NCBI RefSeq assembly: GCF_001592965.1
Contig: NZ_LRPC01000023.1
Coordinates: 62,001-126,000, forward strand
DNA length: 64,000 nucleotides
From: Roseivirga spongicola
GTDB lineage: Bacteria; Bacteroidota; Bacteroidia; Cytophagales; Cyclobacteriaceae
Reading direction: 5' to 3'
Shown here: piece by piece, positions 9,012 through 16,780 of the stretch
Layout of the letters: every line of letters begins with the position of its first letter
How positions within the stretch are numbered: position 1 is the stretch's first letter
Notes under the pieces: generated by a model
The model's input: the letters and a program-made list of their open reading frames with translations, nothing else
What the model was told of the DNA's origin: nothing
Database searches by the model: none
Translations under genes and position numbers: made by a program

Positions 9012-9377
9012 TTATGGCTCTTGGATAGCTATGTGCACTTCTAGCATAAGTAATGCTTCGTTCATGGCATGTTGGAAATCATAGAACTCAGGCTCTGTAA
9101 AGCAGAACTGAATATCCTGATGGCAAGTGCTAATGATGATGCGGTTTGTCTGATCTGGGAAGTAAACCGCGTTATAATTGAAATTGGTTCTGATTATGGA
9201 TGAGGCAAAGCTTTTGAATCCTAAAATCCGAAAGCTGCATAATAGATTGGTGTAATGTAGTCCAATGCGCTTGCAGCATTTACACATAGAGATGTGAATG
9301 AAGTGTTCTTCTACTAGGTTAACGGGTTCAGTTTTACACACAGGCTTGTTTTTTTGGAATTGTGTGAAGTACATCAT
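9012..9377 (-). CDS. Small Cys-rich protein, DUF6686-like, co-regulated with haem genes
   Basis: A 121-residue protein without signal peptide or membrane segment. It has a CKCC cluster near residues 32-35 and further Cys at LLCSF, STCHQ and FCFTE, so metal or haem binding is possible but unproven. The pattern (Cys pair, hydrophobic beta stretch, then EFYDFQHAMNEA near the end) resembles the uncharacterised DUF6686 family of Bacteroidota; I am only moderately sure of that. If the palindrome at 9397-9410 marks the promoter, the ATG at 9377 would lie upstream of the transcript start. GTG at 9341 (protein starting MCKTEPVNLVEE) may then be the true start. It lies between hmuR and the LuxR gene. 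Confidence 0.6.
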   Translation of the reverse strand: MMYFTQFQKNKPVCKTEPVNLVEEHFIHISMCKCCKRIGLHYTNLLCSFRILGFKSFASSIIRTNFNYNAVYFPDQTNRIIISTCHQDIQFCFTEPEFYDFQHAMNEALLMLEVHIAIQEP

Positions 9378-9392
9378 CCGGCATGCTAATCA

Positions 9393-9410
9393 CAATGGCT
9401 AATACTAGTG
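9393..9410 (-). promoter_or_regulatory. CTAGT palindrome with adjacent -33 TTG
   Basis: The forward strand reads CAAT followed by GGCTAATACTAGTG, 11 of 14 matches to the hmuT palindrome. As at hmuT, hmuR and the siderophore receptor, one base separates the box from TTG (9395-9393). The -7 box at the expected distance (TACTTCAC) is poor, and no TTTAGA operator is present. Confidence 0.5.
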
Positions 9411-9471
9411 AATGAGCGTAGCTATTTCTAGTAGGTCATTGATGTATGTTTAAATCGACTAAAGCCTTGAA

Positions 9472-10089
9472 CTAGAAAGAAACCCAGCCTTGCTTTAAGG
9501 CATATACAATAAGTTCGGTAGGTGATTTAAGCCCAAGTTTTTTTAGAACGTTCTTTCGGTGAGAATTAACCGTATGGATACTTACATTGAGCTCTGAGGC
9601 AATTTCTTCTGAAGAAAGTCCTTTCCCTACGTATCTGATTACCTGCATTTCTCGGTCAGATAACTCCATAGGGTTTGGTAGGTCTTTGTTCGTGATAATG
9701 TTTATCACTCTGTCGCAGTAGAACTTACCTCCTTCGCTTATGGAGCTAATAGCCGTCTTAATTTCTTGATTTGAGCATCGCTTGGTTAAAAAGCCTTCCA
9801 CTCCTGAATTGATGAACTGTCTGATAACTATAGGGTCGTCATCTTCGCTTATTATCAATGTTTTGAGTTGAGGAAGCTTGTTCTTTATTCTGTCTAATGT
9901 ATCGGGTTGTATGCTTTGCTGACCCTTGTACTCAAGTATCAGAAAATCTGGTTGGGTTTTATTAATCTGCTCTTCCAAATTAATTTCTGTATTGAATACA
10001 TGCGTAGCCACTACACCTTGATGTTGCTCTAATAGTTTTTTTGCACCCTCGCGGGTTAAGAATTGTGGATCGTAGATGGCTGCTATCAA
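9472..10089 (-). CDS. Orphan LuxR/NarL-type regulator with degenerate receiver
   Basis: A 205-residue protein: receiver-like domain (1-120) and LuxR-type helix-turn-helix (about 140-205, LSDREMQVIRYVGKGLSSEEIA, VSIHTVNSHRKNV). The phospho-acceptor position holds Glu53 (FLILEYKG) in place of Asp, and the usual acidic pair is reduced to a single Asp7. The switch Ser (LIIS) and Lys (GFLTK) remain. It therefore probably works without phosphorylation, or in a permanently active-like state. No kinase gene is adjacent. The start codon must be TTG at 10089, because the frame upstream is closed by TAA and residue 2 onward is already the first beta strand. Its own promoter carries the TTTAGA-type site but not the palindrome. 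Confidence 0.85.
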   Translation of the reverse strand: MIAAIYDPQFLTREGAKKLLEQHQGVVATHVFNTEINLEEQINKTQPDFLILEYKGQQSIQPDTLDRIKNKLPQLKTLIISEDDDPIVIRQFINSGVEGFLTKRCSNQEIKTAISSISEGGKFYCDRVINIITNKDLPNPMELSDREMQVIRYVGKGLSSEEIASELNVSIHTVNSHRKNVLKKLGLKSPTELIVYALKQGWVSF

Positions 10090-10100
10090 TGCAGTTCTTA

Positions 10101-10130
10101 TTTAGACTGATTAAAAACAATGCAAAGGTA
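10101..10130 (-). promoter_or_regulatory. Promoter of the LuxR gene with a half-degenerate TTTAGA operator
   Basis: The -7 box TACCTTTG (10130-10123) is followed after 5 bases by a site whose forward sequence is TTTAGACTGATTAAAAA (10101-10117): the same TTTAGA arm and place as at hmuT and hmuR, with a weaker second arm. No CTAGT palindrome and no clear -33 TTG are seen upstream. Confidence 0.6.
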
Positions 10131-10260
10131 ATCGATTATATGGAAGCAGAGTGGCTTTTCATAAAATTGTATGACCTACAGTAACTCTAATGTGCCACTC
10201 CTATGATCCAAGAACGGGTGGTTTGCTCTTGGAGTTAGTTTACGAAAATCTAGTAAACGA

Positions 10261-10294
10261 AAAAGGTCTCGCTCCAAGTGGGCGAGACCTTTTT
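10261..10294 (-). terminator. Terminator after the susCD operon
   Basis: A strong hairpin AAAAGGTCTCGC / GCGAGACCTTTTT with a 9-base loop. It has T-runs on both strands, so it can terminate the susC-susD transcript and would also work in the other direction. Confidence 0.85.
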
Positions 10295-10334
10295 GTCTGT
10301 ATTAAGCGGACCTTGGTCCTAAACTAAGTGGCTC

Positions 10335-11972
10335 TTAGTTCTGATTGTTCTCCGTTAGGTTTGGATTAGCATCGATTTCTGCTTGAGGAATCTTCCAAAT
10401 CCAATCATCATTTACTGAAGGTGCAGCTTGCATAAAGCCGTCACCATAGTAAGTTGGGTCAGCACCAGAGTTTGTTAAGTCTAATGGCTGATCCCATCTG
10501 ATGTGGTTTTCATAACCGAATCCTTCTCCAAATAACTCCACATACCACTGAAGCTTGATTTCATCCATCAAGTCAGCCTGCGTAGCGAATAGAGCAGCAT
10601 TATAAGCAGAGTTTCTAGAACCAACTAGTTCCTGAAGGGCGTTTTGAGCTGCAGGGATGTTGCCTTGCATAGCTTCAGCTTCAGCTTCGATCAGGTACAT
10701 TTCAGCAGAACGCATAAGAATGATATCATCTGGATCAATAGTTCCAGGGTTCTTATTCTTCATTTTGTAGTGCATGTAAGGGTGAAGATTATGACCCAAA
10801 CCATCTGTACCGTAAACTGTTCTGATTGAATCAGCAACAAACTCAAATCTAGCCTGATCATCATAGTTAGGATCTACGTCTGCGCTTCCACCTTGATCAT
10901 TGTTAGCTGAAGGGTTTGTGTTAGGAGCCAAAGGCAGAACTACATCTCTACGGTAATCAGTATCTGGAATCTGATTATACATTTCAGCATTGAAAAGCTT
11001 AGGATTACCTCTGTTCTGGCTACCATTAAAGGTGTTAGACATTAGGTAGAAGTAAGATCTGAAGAATACGGTTTCAGTACTAATTACATTACTACCCCAA
11101 ATTACTTCTGGAAGAGAGTTGGTATTGAAACCAGACTTCCACTCAGATTCTGACATTAGAGGGTAACCTTGTCTTGCCTCAACAGCAGAAGCAGCTGCAG
11201 TAGCCCAGTCTCCACTAGAAAGTGCAATTCTAGCTTTAAGTCCATGAGCAACATTAATATTCAGGTTAGACTTACAGTCGGGAGTACCTGTACATCTGGC
11301 AGATGCCTGCTCAAAGAAGCTGATAGACTCATTGATATCAGCTCTCATTTGGTCATAAATCTCTTGCACTGTAGCTCTAGGGCCACTAGTGTAAGGAGGC
11401 TCAGTACCCGTTTGCAACGGAACACCAGGATCTGAAGCTGGATTACCGATTAAATAACCTCTAGCGAAGTGCGTAATTAGGTCATAATAAGCATAAGCAC
11501 GGTAAGCATAAGCCTGACCTAAAATATCTGCTAATTCATCATCTACAGGAATAGCATCTTCTTCTACTTTATTAATGATAGCACTGGCACTAGCAACTAT
11601 GTGATATCTCTGATACCATCTATGGAAGTTGATAGGATCAGTTGGTAAGCTATGTGCATTCCATTGTAGCTCATCTCTTAACCATCCATTTGCAGGGGCA
11701 GAGTGAATTACATTACCTACCATAGCATCGTCAGATGTAATCCAATAATGCTCTCCAGAGAAGGTTGAAGAACCTCCAGGTAGAATAACCTGAGACTGAG
11801 CATATAATAAACGGTGAAGTCCATTAATAACAAGTCTCATATTTGCAGTGGTTGCAAGTGCATCACTTGCCGCGATGGCATCTGTAGGCGTTCTTTCTAG
11901 AAACTCATCATCGCAACTCGTGCTGGCCAAAACCATGCACGAAATCAATAAATATAAAAATCTTCGTTTCAT
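10335..11972 (-). CDS. SusD/RagB-family outer-membrane nutrient-binding lipoprotein
   Basis: A 545-residue lipoprotein with signal peptide and lipobox ASTSC (Cys20). It has the SusD-like fold pattern: N-terminal LERTPTDA, TPR-like helices (YAYRAYAYYDLITHFA) and the C-terminal segment around MRSAEMYLIEAEAEAMQGN and IRWDQPLDL. SusD proteins form the lid over the SusC barrel and bind large nutrients at the cell surface. It follows susC by about 20 bases. No glycoside hydrolase, peptidase or regulator specific to the pair is adjacent, so the substrate is unknown. Confidence 0.95.
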   Translation of the reverse strand: MKRRFLYLLISCMVLASTSCDDEFLERTPTDAIAASDALATTANMRLVINGLHRLLYAQSQVILPGGSSTFSGEHYWITSDDAMVGNVIHSAPANGWLRDELQWNAHSLPTDPINFHRWYQRYHIVASASAIINKVEEDAIPVDDELADILGQAYAYRAYAYYDLITHFARGYLIGNPASDPGVPLQTGTEPPYTSGPRATVQEIYDQMRADINESISFFEQASARCTGTPDCKSNLNINVAHGLKARIALSSGDWATAAASAVEARQGYPLMSESEWKSGFNTNSLPEVIWGSNVISTETVFFRSYFYLMSNTFNGSQNRGNPKLFNAEMYNQIPDTDYRRDVVLPLAPNTNPSANNDQGGSADVDPNYDDQARFEFVADSIRTVYGTDGLGHNLHPYMHYKMKNKNPGTIDPDDIILMRSAEMYLIEAEAEAMQGNIPAAQNALQELVGSRNSAYNAALFATQADLMDEIKLQWYVELFGEGFGYENHIRWDQPLDLTNSGADPTYYGDGFMQAAPSVNDDWIWKIPQAEIDANPNLTENNQN

Positions 11973-11991
11973 GTTTTTACTTCTTTAAATC

Positions 11992-14900
11992 TTAAAGTCC
12001 TAGGTTTAGACCTACTGAGAATATTTTGTTCGGGTTGTAATCATTACCTGATCCTGTTCCAGCAAGGCTGTACTGAGGGTTAAGGCCTTTTCTTGCAGCG
12101 CTGAACCATAAGTTGTCACCTGAAATGAAGACATTCAAATTGCTAAGACCTAAACGGTTCACCATGCTGTCATCGAATGTATAAGAAAGGCTTACGTTAC
12201 GTAAAGAGATCCAAGAAGCATCTGTTAAGAATCTGGTAGATTGCGTTTGAACCTGCTCTGCGTTTCCATTCTCCAACCTTGGAACACTTGTAATATCTCC
12301 TGGTTGTTTCCAAGCATTAAGTTGATCTACGTGGTGAGACTCACCGAAGTCTCCGCTACCCATCATTGCAGAGTAACCACCATCTAATATTTTACCCCCT
12401 GAAGAGAATGCTACAAGGATACTTAAAGAGAATCCTTTGTAATTCAGTCTGTTAGATACTGATCCGATAAAGTCTGGAATAGAACTATCTCCGGTAAAGG
12501 CCCTGTTTGCTTCGGCCCAGTCGTTAGTAGTTACTTGATTTCCTTCAGAATCTAATACAGGAACACCATTTCCTGTTTCTGGATCATCTTCGAACTTATA
12601 ATATAATTGATCACCGGTTAGAGGATCCACACCTGCAGTATGGTAGATGTAGAAGTCGTATCTAGAACGACCAACATCCCATCTTTTAGAACCATTCTGG
12701 AATGGATCTGGGATATTAGTAATCTGGTTGTTCAAAGTAGTACCTAAAGCAGTGATGTCCCAGCTTAATCCTTCTCTATCTTGAAGAATATGACCAGTTA
12801 ATGAAATCTCAAGACCGTCATTGTACATGTCGGCAATATTATCAGGAATTGAATTCAATCCGTTAGAGATTGCGATTGGCACATTGTAAAGGAGGTCTGA
12901 AGAATTACGTCTGTAGTATTCTACTGAACCATCAATTAGGTTGTTGAATAGAGAGAATTCTACAGCAACATCAAAGTTCTCGATTGTCTCCCAAGTAAGG
13001 GCTTGATTTCCAAGATCTGAAAGTGAAATTGCAGGATTACCCGCATTTGAAGTCAATTGATAACGGGCTTGCGAAATGTAATAATCACCAAGGTTATCAT
13101 TACCTACTTCACCGTAAGATGCTCTGATTTTCAAATCATCTACGAAGCCAACGTTGCTCATGAAAGACTCTTCACTCAATCTCCAAGAAGCACCAACTGA
13201 GTAGAAATTACCCCATCTTACATCTTCGCTGAATACAGAACTTCCGTCTCTTCTTCCTGATAGTGACAGGTAGTACTTATTTCTGTAGTTATAGTTAATT
13301 CTAGCAAGATAACCTTCTAGGGTTTTGTCAGTAGTAGATCCACCAATGCTTACTGGAACAGAGAAGTTGTCGAACTCATAAATACCTTCGGCTACTTGAG
13401 TAGTTGCGAAAGTATTGTTTCCAGAGAAGTTTCTATCAAAGCTCTCATGTCCAACTGTGATGTCTAAGTTGTGATCGTAATTAATAGATGTTTTATAGGT
13501 AAGAATTTGATTGAAGTTTTCAACAATTCTTCTTGAACGAGTCTCCGCGTATCTTGCTGTAGGCTGGCCATCACCAACTTCAGCATTCTCATAATCCTTA
13601 AGTGTTCTTTCTTGGTAATCTCTACCATAAGTAACTCTTAAGCTAAGACCTTCAACTTTTGGAATGTCAATGTCTACATAGGTTCTAAAACCATACGCGT
13701 TTTCTCTATCGAAAATATCGTTCAGATAAGCTTCTTCTATCGCATGTCTACCTGGGCTTTGAGGTCTTGGAGAAATTCCATACTGGCTGTAACCTTCACC
13801 TCTATCATATAATGGATTACCCGCAGCATCTCTAACAATTTGGCCAGTGGCATCATCTATAATATATACAGGGTAAATTGCTCCCATATTTTTAGCGAAA
13901 CCAAATGGGTTTACAATACTTCCTGAGCCAGCTCCTCCAACTCCGCCTTGGTCAGACAAGGATAGGTTAATGTTACCTCCTATCGTTAACCATTCCTTTG
14001 GAGTAAAGTCTGCTTTTAATCTTGTAGTAACCCTTTCAAAGTCACTCTCAATCACATAACCTTCTTCTTTTAAGTAACCTGTTGAGAAGAATATAGAACT
14101 ATTCTCACTTCCTCCAGTGATACTCAAGTTGTGGTTTTGTCTTGTACCCTGTCTTTGTAATACATCGAACCAATCTAGAGCTGGGTATCTAACCTCAGCA
14201 TTAGGGTTAATTCTACCATCAGTTCCTACAATTTGATCGTTAGGAACATTGAAAGGGTTGTATCCTAATCTGTTGTAGATATTAGCTGAAGCTTGTGCTG
14301 CAGGATCTGCTACGCTTAAAGAGTTTTTATAAGCTTCCCACATTACTTCGTAGTATTGCTTAGGGTTGGTAGCTTCATATTGCTCAATAGCTGGTGACAT
14401 CCAACCGGTTTGGGTTGAGAAGTTTACCTGCATTGCTTCGCCTTTTCTTCCGCTTTTCGTAGTGATTATAACAACACCATTAGCTGCTCTAGATCCATAT
14501 AATGACGTAGAAGCGGCATCCTTAAGGATTGTGAAAGACTCAATATCCTCTTGGTTGATCAATGATAGCGTTCCTTCGAACTGCACTCCATCTACAATGA
14601 AAAGAGGGCTTGTGCTACCTCCATTCAATGTTCCTACTCCACGAATTACCAAGTTCGGAGATGAACCTGGAGCTCCAGAGGAATTAATGAACTGTACACC
14701 TGTTGCATTACCTTCAATTGCTGCAATTGGGTTAGTTACAGGTCTAAGTTTTAGATCTTCTGAGGCAATAGAAGAGGCAGACCCTGTAAAGTCCCTTTTA
14801 GTAGTTGTACCAAAAGCTGTAACTACCACTTCGCCCAGCTCAGTTACATCTGGGGTCATAGCTACATTAATAACAGAGTTGTTGCCAATCTCCTTCTCTT

Positions 14901-15141
14901 GTGAAGTATATCCAATAAAGGAGAATACTAGTGTCTCTGCTTCCGAAGGAATGGACAGAGAGTAATTTCCGTTGCTATCCGTAATAACACCAACTGTGGT
15001 GCCTTTTACGAAAACGGAAACACCAGGAAATGCCAGGCCATCTTCTGCCGTGGTCACCTTTCCCGTTACGGTTCTTTGCTGCGCTGAGGCTTGCGAAATA
15101 ACAAGCACCAGAGCCATAAAGCTTAGTAAAAAATGTTTCAT
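11992..15141 (-). CDS. SusC/RagA-family TonB-linked outer-membrane transporter
   Basis: A 1049-residue protein: signal peptide (1-20), carboxypeptidase-regulatory-like domain (about 22-105), the SusC signature DVTELGEVVVTAFG, plug domain (about 115-230, with GSRAANGVVIITTKSGRKG) and a large beta-barrel to the C terminus. With the downstream SusD it forms a TonB-driven bin-and-lid importer. Length is typical. A weak promoter (TTTG at 15268-15265, 21 bases, TAAGTTTC at 15243-15236) would leave a leader of about 90 bases. No iron-type operator is seen, so the pair may not belong to the haem regulon. Confidence 0.95.
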   Translation of the reverse strand: MKHFLLSFMALVLVISQASAQQRTVTGKVTTAEDGLAFPGVSVFVKGTTVGVITDSNGNYSLSIPSEAETLVFSFIGYTSQEKEIGNNSVINVAMTPDVTELGEVVVTAFGTTTKRDFTGSASSIASEDLKLRPVTNPIAAIEGNATGVQFINSSGAPGSSPNLVIRGVGTLNGGSTSPLFIVDGVQFEGTLSLINQEDIESFTILKDAASTSLYGSRAANGVVIITTKSGRKGEAMQVNFSTQTGWMSPAIEQYEATNPKQYYEVMWEAYKNSLSVADPAAQASANIYNRLGYNPFNVPNDQIVGTDGRINPNAEVRYPALDWFDVLQRQGTRQNHNLSITGGSENSSIFFSTGYLKEEGYVIESDFERVTTRLKADFTPKEWLTIGGNINLSLSDQGGVGGAGSGSIVNPFGFAKNMGAIYPVYIIDDATGQIVRDAAGNPLYDRGEGYSQYGISPRPQSPGRHAIEEAYLNDIFDRENAYGFRTYVDIDIPKVEGLSLRVTYGRDYQERTLKDYENAEVGDGQPTARYAETRSRRIVENFNQILTYKTSINYDHNLDITVGHESFDRNFSGNNTFATTQVAEGIYEFDNFSVPVSIGGSTTDKTLEGYLARINYNYRNKYYLSLSGRRDGSSVFSEDVRWGNFYSVGASWRLSEESFMSNVGFVDDLKIRASYGEVGNDNLGDYYISQARYQLTSNAGNPAISLSDLGNQALTWETIENFDVAVEFSLFNNLIDGSVEYYRRNSSDLLYNVPIAISNGLNSIPDNIADMYNDGLEISLTGHILQDREGLSWDITALGTTLNNQITNIPDPFQNGSKRWDVGRSRYDFYIYHTAGVDPLTGDQLYYKFEDDPETGNGVPVLDSEGNQVTTNDWAEANRAFTGDSSIPDFIGSVSNRLNYKGFSLSILVAFSSGGKILDGGYSAMMGSGDFGESHHVDQLNAWKQPGDITSVPRLENGNAEQVQTQSTRFLTDASWISLRNVSLSYTFDDSMVNRLGLSNLNVFISGDNLWFSAARKGLNPQYSLAGTGSGNDYNPNKIFSVGLNLGL

Positions 15142-15952
15142 AAATAAATGGGTAGTTTAATTGTAGTGATCAATATATAACGTTTACGTGAGTGAATCTT
15201 CTTATTTTTATTTGATTGGTTTTAATAGGCAAATTGAAACTTAATTTTTGGATTTTTAGTAAATCAAAAATTACGGCTTACCCGATGAGTAATTTTCTCT
15301 CTAATGCTCAGGCGTTGAATAAGAAAGCCGAGAAGAGATAGTATTGATTATGGTTTTCCTCTCTCTCGGTAAAGATATAAAGAACACAATGGAGAAGTAG
15401 TTAAGCCCTTACCTGAAGGTCACTTGGTCTTTGCGCTTTTAGCCTCTCTGCGAAGCAAAAAGTGGCTCATTTTACTGAGTGTATTTTTTCATCTAGTGTG
15501 TGGCTCTTTTCTCCTTAAAAGAAGGTGTTTTAGTAGAGCTCTCTAATGAATATGATAGGCTGTGCGTAGTTGAGGTTTCGGTTGTTCAGCTATTGAGTGA
15601 GGGGCGTAAATATTTTGAAATACAGGGGGTTACGGTTTTGTCAGTTTGTATTCGCCAAGATTTTTGTAATAAGAAATAGTTAATTTTTTGTAATGCTGAA
15701 AGCAAAAGTGGCATTGAAAAGAAGGACTAAAGTGGAAAAGACAGCATCCTTATATTTTTATAATTTTCTAAAAAAAGTTTAACCCTGAATTGGGCGAAAA
15801 AAAACCGTAATTCAAATTCTTGAAGTGTTAAAAAAAATTAAAATTCGCAATAATGACCAGTTTGACTATCTCTAGGTAGTCTCATGATGAGCATTTTTTT
15901 GATGAACGGAAGGGCTGAATTCATTAGTTCTCAATATGTCGAGTAGTTGATT
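15142..15952. other. Long AT-rich intergenic region
   Basis: 811 bases without a supported gene. The part next to susC holds its likely promoter. The part at 15760-15860 has several A and T tracts of 7-8 bases, with GAATTGGGCGAAAAAAAACCG nearby. No conserved RNA fold, tRNA or repeat was recognised. Confidence 0.5.
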
Positions 15953-16621
15953 TTACTTCTTCCAGGTTATCCAACCCATATAGATTGAAGTTTGAAAGAA
16001 CCTGATCGGCCGTTCGAAACCAGCTTCTTGACATAGCTCCATTAGCCTTTCTTCAGGCACATAGTGCAAGTCGTTTTCTATTCTTTGAAGTCTATTTTGC
16101 AACAGGTCTTTGTCTAGGTTGTTAGGGAGAAGTTGCTTCAGCACTTTGAGGTTTGTTTTCATCTGCTTCTGGTCACCTGTTATACCGAGCATAACAAGGG
16201 GAGCCTCAGTTTTTAAGCGTTGAGCGATCTGCCTGAGTAAGTTTAGCTTTTCTCCATTGTCTTCTAAAAAGTGTAGGATCAGCAGAAGTGTGACAGCTCC
16301 GTATTTTCTGTCTTGACTTAGGTCGCTCACAAGCCCTTTAATGAGTTCTATGTTTTCGTGTTTAGCTAGTCTTTCCTTAGCTTGATTTATCATTTCAGGC
16401 GAAGGGTCAACTCCAGTGATTTTCCAGTCTTGATCAGCTTTAGCAAACTGCACTATTTCATTGCCAGTACCACAACCCACTACCAAAAGATCTTTGTTGT
16501 CGGTGTCACTCAAAAGCTTGGGCAGCTTTTCCATAAAATAGCTGTAGTTCGGAATCCAGTCTTATACAAACTGATTGTAATTGGAAGCCCGTTCTTTTTC
16601 GAAAATTTCAACCTTACTCAT
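15953..16621 (-). pseudogene. SAM-dependent methyltransferase with in-frame TAA at codon 20
   Basis: The natural start is ATG at 16621, giving MSKVEIFEKERASNYNQFV, then TAA (16564-16562), then DWIPNYSYFMEKLPKLL in the same frame through a class I methyltransferase domain (motif I VVGCGTGNE, motif II GVDPSPEM). The rest of the 223-codon frame is intact to 15953. A restart at ATG 16534 would give 193 residues that keep the SAM-binding motifs but lose the N-terminal helix. It may be a very young pseudogene, a restarting gene, or a sequencing error. The substrate is unknown. Confidence 0.75.
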
Positions 16622-16748
16622 GTCCTTTTTTCTTACTAGGTTCTTTAAGTGTATTGATTTTGTATGCTCACTAGCGATATGCGGAGAGCATTCATTTTCA
16701 TTATTACCTGTAGAGCTGCGCTAGTCGATCACCCGACTGTGTCTCTCT

Positions 16749-16771
16749 GGTCGAAGCCTTTCGCTTCGACC
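16749..16771. repeat. Hairpin between PepSY gene and methyltransferase
   Basis: A perfect 9-bp inverted repeat GGTCGAAGC / GCTTCGACC with a 5-base loop, 10 bases after the PepSY stop. There is no T-run on the minus strand, so a role as a simple terminator is doubtful. A related GTCGAAGCG/CGCTTC hairpin lies near 1570-1587. Confidence 0.55.
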
Positions 16772-16780
16772 TATAATTCC

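Noticed and set aside
14366-14965. 199-residue frame opposite susC
   Set aside because: It is the antisense shadow of the conserved SusC signature and plug region, with no signal of its own.
10335-15141. SusCD pair as part of the iron regulon
   Set aside because: Neither the CTAGT palindrome nor the TTTAGA operator is found upstream of susC.
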